Counted from the stretch's first letter, positions 17,352-26,324 are shown. The stretch is DNA of 64,000 bases from Paludibacteraceae bacterium (GCA_017632345.1 JAGBRL010000070.1:17036-81035); one strand, 5' to 3'. The notes: generated by a model from the sequence alone, not told the origin. Numbers and translations are program-made.

Positions 17352-19139
17352 ATGAAGAACAAACTGTATTCTGCACTAATCGGCTCAGTTCTTTGCTGCG
17401 CGAGCGCTAACGCCTACGACTACTCGTCGTACAGTTCTAGCTTTTCTAACGACGATTACCGCACCGCACTGAACATGGGTCTGAAATTCTTTGGCGGACA
17501 ACGTTGCGGCGACACTCACAACTGGATGCTGAACGACAATCCGAACGTCTCTAAAAAATACTGCCATACTAAAGACGGACAAGGGTCTGTCAACGGCGGC
17601 GGCAACGGCAATTACGACCTCACCGGCGGCTGGCATGACTGCGGCGACCACATCAAGGTGGGCACAACTATGGGATATGCCGCAACATCGCTGCTCGTTG
17701 CATACGACTTGTGGCCTGAGGCTTTTCAAGACAACTACGACGGAGAGTATGGCGCTTCTAACGGCATTGCGGACGTGCTGGACGAGGCTAAAATTGCGAC
17801 TGACTATTTCATCAAATCATTCATAGACGACAACACTTTTGTTTACTATGTAGGCGACGCTTCTGACCACAGAGAGTGGAGAACTTCATCTGCTCAGTCT
17901 GACAGAGGAACGGCAAACGGCGGAGACCCGCGTCCGGTATGGACTGCCACAGACAAGGGCGGACCTCAGGCTGCGGCATACTCGGCTGCTCTCTCTTTGA
18001 TGGCTCGTCTCTACCCTGACAACGACTACAAAGAGCTTTGCAAAACTTACGCTGTAAAGGCTTATAATTTTGCAGTAAAAAACAAATCAGTTCACGCTCC
18101 TATCCCTGAGTTCTATGGAAGTCCAAACACAGAGTGGACAGACGAACTTTCTCTTGCCGCAATCCTGCTTTACGAACTGACTGGCGAAGACAAATACCTC
18201 TCTGACGCAACCGGCTATCTTCAGAACAAATGGGAGTCTAACTCGCCGTTGGCTTGGGATACTATGGCGGACTACGCTTATTACTACATTGCGAAGAACT
18301 CTCCTTCTGCAAACAATGGCGCCGGCGGAACGTTCGCAAGCTTCTTGCAGAAAAACGTGTTCGACTTGCACATAAGACATACAAAGCACGGCGAAATCAC
18401 ATCTAACGGTTTCCCTTACTATCAAAGCAGATGGGGAACAAACAAGCTTGCTCTTGGCGGAGCAGCCGCAGCCGCTCTTTATGTGAAACTTGTGGAAGAC
18501 GGCGTGATAACTTCTTCTGAGAATATTGAAGATGCTAAAAAATTCAATTTGAGGATTGTTGACTACGTGCTTGGCAACAACGAGTTCAACCACACGTTCC
18601 TTCACGGGTTCAAGGGCGACATGCACTTCCGCATTCACCACAGAAACGCGATGGGGCGCGACGACAACCCGCCTTCTAACGTGAAGAACTCTTGCGACTT
18701 CATGTTTGCGAGCGGCGGCGTTATCGGCGGACCTTCCAAATTTGGCACTTTTGAAAATGTTATTGAAGGCGGAGCAAGTTACACAGAGACAGAAGGCGGA
18801 TGCGACTATAACGCTCCGTTCATCGCGGCTATCGCAAGCATCGTCGCAGAAAAGGACCCTGTGCCTTCGACTTCAAACGCTCTTGTTCAGAACAACTTGA
18901 ACTACAATGTTTACCCAACGCTGTTTGAAAATTACATCGTGGCAGACCCTGTCGAAAACAACTGCGACGGAGAAATTACCGTTCAGCTCTTTGCTGCTAA
19001 CGGCACTGTTGTAAAGGTTGAAAAGATGAGCGGATTCTTCCCTGTCATCATCAAAACAGACGATTTGAGCAAAGGCGAGTACTTCGTGGTTATTTCAACA
19101 AACTGCGGCACAAAAGCTAGTTACAAAGTCATCAAATAA
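17352..19139 (+). CDS. Secreted glycoside hydrolase family 9 cellulase with T9SS-type tail
   Basis: 595 residues from ATG 17352, the methionine that begins a signal peptide (KNKLYSALIGSVLCCASANA); the ORF start at 17229 adds an unlikely leader. GH9 (alpha/alpha)6-barrel features: 'GGWHDCGDHIKVG' (family consensus DAGDHxK), 'HFRIHHRNAMG' with the conserved His, and 'TETEGGCDYNAPFIAAIA' supplying the catalytic Glu. The fold hydrolyses beta-1,4-glucan by inversion. No Ig-like or carbohydrate-binding module precedes the catalytic domain. The last 80 residues ('NVYPTLFENYIVADP', 'LSKGEYFVVIST', 'KASYKVIK') resemble a type A T9SS sorting domain. Ends in a strong terminator. Confidence 0.9.
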   Translation: MKNKLYSALIGSVLCCASANAYDYSSYSSSFSNDDYRTALNMGLKFFGGQRCGDTHNWMLNDNPNVSKKYCHTKDGQGSVNGGGNGNYDLTGGWHDCGDHIKVGTTMGYAATSLLVAYDLWPEAFQDNYDGEYGASNGIADVLDEAKIATDYFIKSFIDDNTFVYYVGDASDHREWRTSSAQSDRGTANGGDPRPVWTATDKGGPQAAAYSAALSLMARLYPDNDYKELCKTYAVKAYNFAVKNKSVHAPIPEFYGSPNTEWTDELSLAAILLYELTGEDKYLSDATGYLQNKWESNSPLAWDTMADYAYYYIAKNSPSANNGAGGTFASFLQKNVFDLHIRHTKHGEITSNGFPYYQSRWGTNKLALGGAAAAALYVKLVEDGVITSSENIEDAKKFNLRIVDYVLGNNEFNHTFLHGFKGDMHFRIHHRNAMGRDDNPPSNVKNSCDFMFASGGVIGGPSKFGTFENVIEGGASYTETEGGCDYNAPFIAAIASIVAEKDPVPSTSNALVQNNLNYNVYPTLFENYIVADPVENNCDGEITVQLFAANGTVVKVEKMSGFFPVIIKTDDLSKGEYFVVISTNCGTKASYKVIK

Positions 19140-19161
19140 ATCGACTAATTAACAAACTGAA

Positions 19162-19199
19162 AAAGCCGAAGAGCGTGATGCTCTTCGGCTTTCTTTATA
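19162..19199. terminator. Bidirectional terminator between GH9 and the aldo/keto reductase
   Basis: A 13-bp perfect stem (19162-19174 with 19180-19192) and a 5-base loop; T-rich tail on the plus strand and TTTTTCAG on the minus strand. Serves both converging genes. Confidence 0.9.
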
Positions 19200-19215
19200 T
19201 ATTCTGACAGATTTG

Positions 19216-21066
19216 TCAATAGACCTTGCCCTCTTTCAAATCCTTCATAAACTGCTCTATCACCGGCAATGCTTTATCTGCGCTGTCAATACCGTTCAGA
19301 CGGCTGTCCAAAGGGCATTGACCGTCCTTGTTCCTGTTTATAACGTGCGGCACAACCTCGTCATAAATAACCTTCACATTATTTTTCTTCAGCATCTCCA
19401 GAGCCGGCTTCGTCACAACACGAGTGCGTACACCCTTCACGCCGCCAAGCACCATAAGAGCTGCCGCGCCCTGCCCTACAATCTTATCCGCCATCAGTGC
19501 GCCGTCCAAAAACTTATCAGACGACTTATACAAATCATACAGATCATTCACGCCGCTCTTGCCAAACGTGCGCGTCTCTTCGCGATTGCTCACCACGCAA
19601 GAGTGCTTGCCATTTTCAAGAAGCCTAAAGAGAGAGGTGAGCCTTGCCACCTGACCGAGGTCTGCCCCGTCAATCTTCAGTTCCTCCACAATACGGTCTA
19701 TACGCTGCATCTCTTTGCCGATTTCGATTCTCTGCGGACAATGAGGCAGACAGTGACCACAATCTATGCAATGATTAGCCTGACGCAGCTTAGGCACCTT
19801 TCTGTCGTACCCAATCAAGAACGCCTTGCGCGCCTCCGCGTACCTTTTATCATTCCTGTCCTGTATCACATTGCCCTCGTCCAGACATTTGTTCAGATGC
19901 GAGAAAATACCCGGAATATCCAATCCGTACGGACAAGGCATGCAATACTGGCAAGCCGTGCAAGGCACTGCAAGCCTGTTATTTACAAACGCCACCGCAA
20001 TCTTTTCAAGCAGCTCGAACTCGTCGCTGTTCAACGGTTTCAACGGAGAATAAGTTTTGACATTCTCCTTCAGATGCTCAATATAAGTCATACCGCTGAT
20101 GACCGACAATATATTCTCCTGCGACCCTGCAAAACGGAAAGCCCACGAAGCCACGCTCGCCTCCGGCTCTCTCTCTTTCAGTCTCTTGTTAGACTTATTG
20201 CTGAGGGAAGCCAAGCGTCCGCCAAGAAGCGGCTCCATTACAAGCGCCGGTATGTTGCGCTTAACAAGCTCGCCGTAAAGATATTCCGAATTTGTGTTCC
20301 CCGGATTAATCTCCTTGGCATGATTCCAGTCCACATAATTATGCTGAATAAGGACAAAGTCCCACTTTATCTTGTCGTGCAGCGACAGCAAATAGTCGTA
20401 CACTCTAATATCTCCATGATACGAGAACCCAAGATTTCTGATTCGTCCGGCTTTTCTCTCCTCTATAAGGAAATCCAGCATGCCGTTGTTGAAGTAACGG
20501 TCGTAAAGCACCTTCATCGCATCCTCGCCGCCGCCAACCGCATGCAGCAGATAGTAATCAATGTAGTCAACCTGCAGCTCGGTGAACGAGTTTTTGTACA
20601 TTTCGAGAGACGCCTCACGAGAATAGTCGCCAAAATTAGACAACTTTGTAGAGATGAAAAAATCCTCCCTTTTATGTCTGCTCAGAGCTATCCCTATAGA
20701 CTTTTCCGAACGTCCCTGACAATAAGCCGGAGATGTGTCGAAGAAGTTCACACCATGCTCAATCGCATAGTCAACCATTTGGTTCACACGCTCTTGGTCT
20801 ATGTTGTTTTTGTCATCTTCCCTTCCGCTCATACCTTTCTCAGTAGGCAGACGCATACAGCCGTACCCGAGCAGCGAAACCTTGTCGCCATGCAGATTCG
20901 TCCGGTAAGTCATCTTGTCTGTCGGAACATTTTCGTTTGCCAGACCGCTCTTGGCCGTATTCTCTTTAGGCGTGCAACCTGCCATAATAGCAGTTGCAGT
21001 CACAGCGCCCGCACCAAACGCCTTTAAGAAAGAGCGTCGAGACATATTCTTTTCCTTTGTGTCCAT
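19216..21066 (-). CDS. Tat-exported aldo/keto reductase with 4Fe-4S motifs fused to DUF1893
   Basis: 616 residues with three parts. N-terminus: twin-arginine signal 'SRRSFLKAFGAG' and a cysteine near residue 30 (MAGCTPKE), so export by Tat, perhaps as a lipoprotein. Residues about 50-350: aldo/keto reductase barrel ('LLGYGCMRLP', 'GVNFFDTSPAYCQGRSE', 'YIDYYLLHAVGG'). Residues about 370-470: two Cys clusters, 'CTACQYCMPCPYG' and 'CIDCGHCLPHCPQ', that should bind 4Fe-4S clusters. The last 110 residues match the DUF1893 pattern ('HSCVVSNREETRTF', 'ADKIVGQGAAALMVLGGV', 'NRDGQCPL'-like end). The substrate is unknown. Stands alone, with a -7 box at 21175-21182. Confidence 0.85.
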   Translation of the reverse strand: MDTKEKNMSRRSFLKAFGAGAVTATAIMAGCTPKENTAKSGLANENVPTDKMTYRTNLHGDKVSLLGYGCMRLPTEKGMSGREDDKNNIDQERVNQMVDYAIEHGVNFFDTSPAYCQGRSEKSIGIALSRHKREDFFISTKLSNFGDYSREASLEMYKNSFTELQVDYIDYYLLHAVGGGEDAMKVLYDRYFNNGMLDFLIEERKAGRIRNLGFSYHGDIRVYDYLLSLHDKIKWDFVLIQHNYVDWNHAKEINPGNTNSEYLYGELVKRNIPALVMEPLLGGRLASLSNKSNKRLKEREPEASVASWAFRFAGSQENILSVISGMTYIEHLKENVKTYSPLKPLNSDEFELLEKIAVAFVNNRLAVPCTACQYCMPCPYGLDIPGIFSHLNKCLDEGNVIQDRNDKRYAEARKAFLIGYDRKVPKLRQANHCIDCGHCLPHCPQRIEIGKEMQRIDRIVEELKIDGADLGQVARLTSLFRLLENGKHSCVVSNREETRTFGKSGVNDLYDLYKSSDKFLDGALMADKIVGQGAAALMVLGGVKGVRTRVVTKPALEMLKKNNVKVIYDEVVPHVINRNKDGQCPLDSRLNGIDSADKALPVIEQFMKDLKEGKVY

Positions 21067-21174
21067 TTATACTTTAACAATTAAAAAATTTACCTAAAAA
21101 AGTAAGAGACATCTGCCAGCCAAATCCAAGGTTCTTGTCTTCAGACAAACAGAGCTGTTTTAACTTTCATGCCA

Positions 21175-21182
21175 CAAATATA
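21175..21182 (-). promoter_or_regulatory. -7 box of the aldo/keto reductase gene
   Basis: On the minus strand TATATTTG, a perfect TAnnTTTG, about 110 bases before the start codon. No -33 match. Confidence 0.4.
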
Positions 21183-21277
21183 GGTCTAAGTAATGAATTT
21201 TAAAAATATACCGGCAAAAACTCTGTCAATACTTCTTATTTTAGACAAAACTTTTTCTGTTTTTGCACCATAAACAC

Positions 21278-21285
21278 TATCTTTG
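21278..21285 (+). promoter_or_regulatory. -7 box abutting the O-methyltransferase start codon
   Basis: TATCTTTG, a perfect TAnnTTTG, ends six bases before ATG 21291, consistent with a leaderless transcript for the three-gene cluster. Confidence 0.45.
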
Positions 21286-21290
21286 CACAC

Positions 21291-21932
21291 ATGAAGGCAA
21301 ATGATGTACAACTCGAAGAGTATATTCTTCAACATATTGACAGGGAACCTGATTTTCTGAAAAAACTGACGCGCGACACCAATCTTTACACGCTGAAGCC
21401 GCGCATGCTGTCCGGACATCTGCAAGGCAGACTTCTGAAAATGTTCTGCAACATGATGTCGCCAAAAAACATCCTCGAAATCGGAACGTTCACAGGCTAT
21501 TCTGCTCTGTGCATGGCGGAGGCTCTTCCTGCCGACGGAGAACTGCACACCATCGAAATCAACGATGAAATGGAGGATTTTCTGCTGAATGTCTTTGACG
21601 AAGCCGGAACGGACGGAGCTAAAGTGAAGCTGCATATCGGCGACGCTCTGGACATCATACCCTCTCTCGACTTAACGTTTGACGTCGTCTTTATGGACGG
21701 TAACAAACGTCACTACGTGCAGTACCTCGACGCTGTCTATCCGAAACTGAAGAAAGGCGGGGTCATAATTGCAGACAACACTCTGTGGGACGGGCACGTG
21801 CTTGAGACGGACAGCAAAGACGCGCAAACCGTCGGAATAATGAAATTCAACGACCTTGTAGCCTCTGACGACAGGTTCGAAAAGGTTATCGTCCCTATTC
21901 GAGACGGAATGACTCTTATCAGAAAATTATAA
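21291..21932 (+). CDS. Class I SAM-dependent O-methyltransferase
   Basis: 213 residues, typical for the catechol/caffeoyl-CoA O-methyltransferase-like family (YrrM/TrmR group). SAM-binding motif I is 'ILEIGTFTGYSALCMAEALP' near residue 65, acidic loop 'LHTIEINDEME', then 'VKLHIGDALDII', 'FDVVFMDGNKRHYVQYLD' (metal and catalytic region) and 'GGVIIADNTLWDG'. Relatives methylate catechol-like compounds, or 5-hydroxyuridine in tRNA; which applies cannot be decided here. First gene of a cluster with the FKBP lipoprotein (nine bases later) and a flippase. Confidence 0.88.
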   Translation: MKANDVQLEEYILQHIDREPDFLKKLTRDTNLYTLKPRMLSGHLQGRLLKMFCNMMSPKNILEIGTFTGYSALCMAEALPADGELHTIEINDEMEDFLLNVFDEAGTDGAKVKLHIGDALDIIPSLDLTFDVVFMDGNKRHYVQYLDAVYPKLKKGGVIIADNTLWDGHVLETDSKDAQTVGIMKFNDLVASDDRFEKVIVPIRDGMTLIRKL

Positions 21933-21941
21933 TTTTATTAT

Positions 21942-22457
21942 ATGAAGACAAATTTATTATTTACCATCCTCTTGGCTTTGGCCTCTTTCTCTTTATGCTC
22001 GTGCAACGACGACGAAGATGAATACGAAGGAAAAAGCTCCACTCTTATAAATAGGGAGAACAAAGAAGCCGGGGAAAAATTTCTTGAAGACAACAAAAGC
22101 GCTGACGGTGTGAAAGAGACGTACACCGGTCTGCAATACTCTGTAATTACGAACGGCAAAGGCGAACAGCCTGCACTGAAAGACTCTGTCATCATCTCTT
22201 TCAAAGGGCAATTGATAGACAACACTGTCTTCTGCGACGTTGACTCGTTCAAAGTCCTTGTGTCAGACGAATCGGAAGGCATGCAGGAAGGCTTGTGTCT
22301 GATGTCCGAAGGCAGCGAATACAAACTTTTCGTCCCTTACTACCTTGCATTCGGAAGCAATTCAAAATCGTTCGCTTATAACAACAAGAACGTGTCTGTC
22401 GGGCCATATTCCGCCATCTTATACACTGTTGAACTGCACAAGGTCATAAAGAAATAA
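21942..22457 (+). CDS. FKBP-type peptidyl-prolyl isomerase lipoprotein
   Basis: 171 residues. The N-terminus is a lipoprotein signal with lipobox 'SLCSC', putting the lipidated Cys near residue 21, followed by an acidic stretch (NDDEDEYEG) that favours export from the inner membrane. The rest resembles a small FKBP domain: 'GLQYSVITNGKGEQPALKDSVIISFKGQLIDNTVF' matches the usual 'tGLqYkvi..G.G..p...d.V.v.Y.G.l.dG..F' and 'EGLCLMSEGSEYKLFVPYYLAFG' the 'alqlM..G.k..l.iP..laYG' motif. Several active-site aromatic residues differ, so isomerase activity is uncertain. It probably acts in the periplasm or at the surface. Confidence 0.8.
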   Translation: MKTNLLFTILLALASFSLCSCNDDEDEYEGKSSTLINRENKEAGEKFLEDNKSADGVKETYTGLQYSVITNGKGEQPALKDSVIISFKGQLIDNTVFCDVDSFKVLVSDESEGMQEGLCLMSEGSEYKLFVPYYLAFGSNSKSFAYNNKNVSVGPYSAILYTVELHKVIKK

Positions 22458-22480
22458 CGTCCGAATAAAAAAATTAAGCG

Positions 22481-23461
22481 ATGGAGAACAAAACGCTAAA
22501 AAACGCCATTCAGATTACCGTGTCGCTGCTAATTGGCGGCGGACTCTTCTGGTGGGTTTACAAAGACCAGGACATAGACCGCATGGTCAAGGACTTTCAA
22601 GGGGCTAAAATCTTCTGGATTCTGTTTCCTTTGGCACTTGGACTGCTGAGCCATTTCGTCAGAGCTTTAAGATGGAAGATGCTCATCGAGCCGCTTGGCA
22701 AGTCGCCGAAGACATCAAACGTATTTTGCTCCGTGCTGGTTGCTTATTTTGCGAACTTCATACTGCCAAGGGCTGGTGAAGTGGCGCGATGCGGCGTGCT
22801 GAAAAAGTACGAGGGAATTTCGTTCACAGGCCTGCTTGGCACTGTTATTGTGGAAAGAACTTTCGACATGATTGTTCTTCTGTGCATCGTGGCGGTTACG
22901 TTCGCGGCTCAGTTTGACGTGATTTACTCCTACCTGCACAGCGAAGGCATCATAGACAGTCTGGCCGGCCTAGCGTCACATCCGGTGTTTATAGGCCTTA
23001 CAGTGCTTTCGCTTGCCTTGCTGTTCTTCTTCAGAAAAAAGATTATGTCGCTGTCCATCTTCGACAAAGTCAGAGGAATGATAAACAATATGATTTCAGG
23101 TCTGAAATCGTTCACTAAGATGAAGAACAAATGGCTCTTCCTTTTTCACTCTGTAATGATTTTCGCTCTATATTACGGCATGCTCTATTTCAGCTTCTGG
23201 GCGTTTGACTTTACGGAAAACTTGAGCGTTCTTGCAGGTCTGGTTACATACGTGATAGGCAGTTTCGGCATTGTGGCGCCAGTGCAGGGCGGCATAGGAG
23301 CATGGCACTATCTCACAATCGGAGCGTTAGGTCTGTACGGGGTTGCCCATGAGCAAGCCGCGACGTTCGCATTTGTGGTGCATCTCGCTCAAATGCTAAT
23401 GCTTATAGGGGCAGGAGCAATATCTCTTGTTGTTCTGCAAGTTATAAACAGAAAGAAATAA
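22481..23461 (+). CDS. Flippase-like integral membrane protein (UPF0104/LPG synthase TM family)
   Basis: 326 residues with about eight membrane helices. Family motifs are 'HFVRALRWKMLIEPLG' near residue 60, 'NFILPRAGEVARCGVLKKYEGISF' near 90, 'VIVERTFDMIVLL' near 130 and 'APVQGGIGAWHYLTIGALGLYG' near 270. It is the more canonical of the two family members here (the other is at 3732-4739). A lipid or undecaprenyl-linked substrate is likely from the family, but unproven. Starts 24 bases after the FKBP gene and is followed by a strong terminator. Confidence 0.87.
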   Translation: MENKTLKNAIQITVSLLIGGGLFWWVYKDQDIDRMVKDFQGAKIFWILFPLALGLLSHFVRALRWKMLIEPLGKSPKTSNVFCSVLVAYFANFILPRAGEVARCGVLKKYEGISFTGLLGTVIVERTFDMIVLLCIVAVTFAAQFDVIYSYLHSEGIIDSLAGLASHPVFIGLTVLSLALLFFFRKKIMSLSIFDKVRGMINNMISGLKSFTKMKNKWLFLFHSVMIFALYYGMLYFSFWAFDFTENLSVLAGLVTYVIGSFGIVAPVQGGIGAWHYLTIGALGLYGVAHEQAATFAFVVHLAQMLMLIGAGAISLVVLQVINRKK

Positions 23462-23483
23462 AAGCGTAAAACACGCTTAACGC

Positions 23484-23517
23484 AGAAACGTAGGGGTCAC
23501 TCTACGTTTCTTTTTTT
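23484..23517 (+). terminator. Terminator of the O-methyltransferase cluster
   Basis: A 10-bp perfect stem (23484-23493 with 23502-23511), 8-base loop, then a run of T to 23517. Confidence 0.88.
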
Positions 23518-23526
23518 GACTTGTCT

Positions 23527-24648
23527 TCACGCAAAGAAATCCTTCACATTAGACACTATAAACTCAAGCTGCTCCTCGTCCAGTTCTGTGTGCATCGGCA
23601 ATGAAAGCACGCGCTTTGCCAGCCGCTCCGAAACAGGACAGTCGCCAACCTTAAAGCCAGAGCCTGCAAATGCCTTTTGCAAATGCAGCGGAATCGGATA
23701 ATAGACCATGGACGGAATGCCTCTTTCCGCCAGAAAAGCCTTCAGGTCATCACGCCTTTCGGTCTGAATTGTGTATTGATGAAAAACGTGCGCAGAATCC
23801 GCACTTCTAACCGGACACTTAATCTGCTCCACATCCATAAACGCAGAATCATAAAACTCCGCCGCACGCTGCCTTGCCCTTGTATAATCATCAAGATAGC
23901 GAAGCTTCACATCGAGCACAGCCGCCTGTATTCCGTCGAGCCGCGAATTCACCCCCACTCTGTCATGATGATAACGCACCTCCATGCCGTGATTGGCCAC
24001 AGAGCGGAGCACATTTGCAAGATTGTCATCATTTGTAAACATCGCGCCGCCGTCGCCAAAACAACCTAAGTTTTTAGACGGGAAGAAAGAAGTGCAGCCC
24101 ACATGCCCCATGCAGCCGGAGACCCCTTCCCGTCCGTCGGCAAAACGGTAACGCGCCGACACAGACTGGCAAGCATCCTCAATAACAAACAGCTCATGCT
24201 TTTCTGCCAGTTTCATAATCGCGTCCATATCCGCATTCTGACCGAAGAGATGCACCGGAACAATCGCCTTTGTGCGTTCCGTAATCAGAGCCTCAACCTT
24301 ATCAGCAGAGATGCAGAACGTATCCTCGTCAACATCGCAGAACACAGGTTTCAGACCGAGCAGAGCCGCCGCCTCCGCCGTTGCGATAAACGTGAACGAA
24401 GGCACAATAATCTCATCTCCCGGCTTCAGGCCAAGAGCCATCATCGAAATCTGCAAAGCGTCAGTGCCGTTGCCGCAAGGGATAACATGCTTCACGCAGA
24501 GGAACTGCTCCATATTGCGGCAAAAAAGCTCCACACCGGCACCCTTGACAAACGCAGCCGACGCAATCACGTCCGCAATCCGCTCGTCAACCTCTTTCTT
24601 TATCTTCAAATATTGACCTTTAAGGTCAACCATCTCTATCCGTCTCAT
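23527..24648 (-). CDS. DegT/DnrJ/EryC1/StrS family sugar aminotransferase
   Basis: 373 residues, normal for the family. PLP-dependent transaminase acting on nucleotide-linked keto-sugars during surface polysaccharide or glycan synthesis. Motifs: 'MVDLKGQY' at the start, 'GNGTDALQISMMALGLKPGDEIIVPSFTFIATAEA', 'VHLFGQNADMDAI', Asp158 in 'VIEDACQSVSA' and the PLP lysine Lys192 in 'SFFPSKNLGCFGDGG'. Relatives include WbpE and PglE types; the sugar cannot be named. A TAACTTTG box on the minus strand (24657-24650) is so close that initiation at the internal ATG 24633 is also possible. No other glycan gene lies beside it. Confidence 0.9.
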   Translation of the reverse strand: MRRIEMVDLKGQYLKIKKEVDERIADVIASAAFVKGAGVELFCRNMEQFLCVKHVIPCGNGTDALQISMMALGLKPGDEIIVPSFTFIATAEAAALLGLKPVFCDVDEDTFCISADKVEALITERTKAIVPVHLFGQNADMDAIMKLAEKHELFVIEDACQSVSARYRFADGREGVSGCMGHVGCTSFFPSKNLGCFGDGGAMFTNDDNLANVLRSVANHGMEVRYHHDRVGVNSRLDGIQAAVLDVKLRYLDDYTRARQRAAEFYDSAFMDVEQIKCPVRSADSAHVFHQYTIQTERRDDLKAFLAERGIPSMVYYPIPLHLQKAFAGSGFKVGDCPVSERLAKRVLSLPMHTELDEEQLEFIVSNVKDFFA

Positions 24649-25014
24649 ACAAAGTTAATTTGTACAAAGATGACGCTTTAATTTTATTAATGAAAGTTTC
24701 GGCACGTTTTTTTATCCTAAACGCCCTCGATTTAATCATAATTAGTTATCACAGCAACAAAAATTACCTACTTTTTTGTATTTATCAGCAAAACAAAAGT
24801 CACTAAATTTGCGTCATTTAAGGTAAGTTTTATCACAGGCAAAAAAAAGCAGTGACAACCGCACCTTATTTTAAGCCGCAATAATTATCTTTGCTACGGC
24901 TATCCGCGGCCTGCTTGCTGACACGTCAAAAACAGACGGGCCGTCATAGGCCAAGCTCCAACAGAGAGCCTCAACAAGGTTATCTTTTTCACAAATTTAA
25001 ACAGATTCTTAAAC
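24649..25014. other. 366-bp divergent intergenic region
   Basis: Contains one perfect -7 box for the minus strand (24650-24657) and two for the plus strand, TAAATTTG (24804-24811) and TATCTTTG (24886-24893), either of which could serve the hemerythrin/LuxR pair. None has a well-placed -33. The last 120 bases would be a long leader; I see no convincing fold in it. Confidence 0.45.
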
Positions 25015-25710
25015 ATGTACAAAATAGGACAATACAAAGCTACAGACCTGATGAGCGACTTGATTTGCAAGAACTATCCGATGCTTCTTGTCATGAGCCG
25101 TTTCGGCATTGCTCTTGGGTTCGGGGAGGACACCATAGATACGGCGTGCCGGAAAAACAATGTCGATACAGGCACGTTCCTGTCGGTAGTCAATCTGCTG
25201 ATAGGAGAAGAGATAGGCTACAGAGCTGAAACGCTTCCTAACATTTCAATTCCGTCTTTGGTTGAGTACCTGCGCAATTCGCATTCATACTTTCTCGACT
25301 TCAGGCTGCCGTCCATCAAGCACAGCCTGATTAACGCCCTAAGCGATATAGAGAACGACGCAAACTCCATAATCCTTAAATACTTCGACGAATATTACGA
25401 AGAGGTCAAAAGGCACATGAATTACGAAGAGGCCAACGTGTTCCCGTATGTCGAAGCTCTGCTTTCCGGCGAGAGCGTCCGCTCCGACTACAGAATAGAC
25501 ATCTTCAGCAAGCAGCACGACCATGTGGAGGAAAAACTTTCCGAGCTGAAAAACATCATCATAAAATATTATTCGGCAAACAACAACAAGCTGAACTGCG
25601 TTCTATTTGATATATTCTCATGTTCGGAAGACCTTGCCTCTCACAACAAGGTGGAAGACATGCTTTTTGTTCCGACAATAACACAAATAGAGATTCAAAA
25701 GGAGAAGTGA
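25015..25710 (+). CDS. Hemerythrin-domain di-iron protein
   Basis: 231 residues. The first 75 residues resemble the ScdA/DUF542-type N-terminal region of iron-sulfur-repair proteins ('MSRFGIALGFGEDTIDTACRKNNVD'). The rest is a helical hemerythrin-like bundle with candidate iron ligands: His in 'NSHSYFLDFRLPSIKH', Glu and His in 'EEVKRHMNYEEANVF', 'SKQHDHVEEKL' and the C-terminal 'SHNKVEDMLFVP'. Such proteins bind oxygen or NO or help repair Fe-S clusters in stress. The stop codon overlaps the start of the next gene, a LuxR-type regulator, so the pair is translationally coupled and probably forms a sensing unit. Confidence 0.82.
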   Translation: MYKIGQYKATDLMSDLICKNYPMLLVMSRFGIALGFGEDTIDTACRKNNVDTGTFLSVVNLLIGEEIGYRAETLPNISIPSLVEYLRNSHSYFLDFRLPSIKHSLINALSDIENDANSIILKYFDEYYEEVKRHMNYEEANVFPYVEALLSGESVRSDYRIDIFSKQHDHVEEKLSELKNIIIKYYSANNNKLNCVLFDIFSCSEDLASHNKVEDMLFVPTITQIEIQKEK

Positions 25711-26312
25711 TGGTCAGAAGAATTCACATAGCGATAGTGGAGCCTTCCGTTATTATACGCAACGGTATAGTCTCTGTGCTGAAAAGGCTCAATCTCGACA
25801 TTGACATTGTTGAGATTTCGGACATGCCCCAGCTGCAAAGCTTGCTGGAAAAGCACAACCCTGATGTTGTAATCATAGACCCGACTCAGATTGGAATGAT
25901 TTCCCTGCAGCACATCAAGGAAAATCTAAGCGGCTCTAAAAAGTTCATCGCTTTGCAAAGCAACCTTGCCGACGCATCCGCGCTGAAGGGTTACGACGAG
26001 TTCATCTCCCTCTATGACTCTGCAGAGCAGATCAAGGCAAAGGTGGAGTCTATCATTTCAGAAAACAAGCAGGACGATTCGGACAAACAGGAGCTTAGCC
26101 AACGCGAGAAAGAGATAGTCTCCTGCATTGTGAAAGGGCTGACAAACAAACAGATTGCAGAGGTGCTTCATCTTTCCGTACACACTGTAATGACGCACCG
26201 CAGAAACATTTCAGGCAAACTCCAGATACACTCTTCTGCCGGACTTGCCATTTATGCGATAGTAAACAAGCTTGTGTCGCTCGACGAGATAAAAGGCTTG
26301 AAAAACATCTGA
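25710..26312 (+). CDS. Response-regulator-like LuxR-type transcription factor
   Basis: 200 residues from ATG 25710, which shares one base with the preceding stop codon and has a good Shine-Dalgarno (AAGGAGAAG). Residues 1-120 form a receiver-like domain ('HIAIVEPSVIIRNGIVSVLKRL', 'HNPDVVIIDPTQIGM'). The phospho-acceptor position is 'IIDP', so Asp is kept, but the N-terminal acidic pair of classic receivers is replaced by EP. Residues 135-195 are a LuxR (GerE) helix-turn-helix: 'LSQREKEIVSCIVKGLTNKQIAEVLHLSVHTVMTHRRNISGKL'. No histidine kinase is nearby, so the signal may come through the coupled hemerythrin protein (inference). Confidence 0.88.
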   Translation: MVRRIHIAIVEPSVIIRNGIVSVLKRLNLDIDIVEISDMPQLQSLLEKHNPDVVIIDPTQIGMISLQHIKENLSGSKKFIALQSNLADASALKGYDEFISLYDSAEQIKAKVESIISENKQDDSDKQELSQREKEIVSCIVKGLTNKQIAEVLHLSVHTVMTHRRNISGKLQIHSSAGLAIYAIVNKLVSLDEIKGLKNI

Positions 26313-26324
26313 CCTCTATCGTTT

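Noticed and set aside
19213..21027. 604-codon plus-strand ORF opposite the aldo/keto reductase
   Set aside because: Long only because of codon bias on the opposite strand; the minus strand has a clear multi-domain protein.
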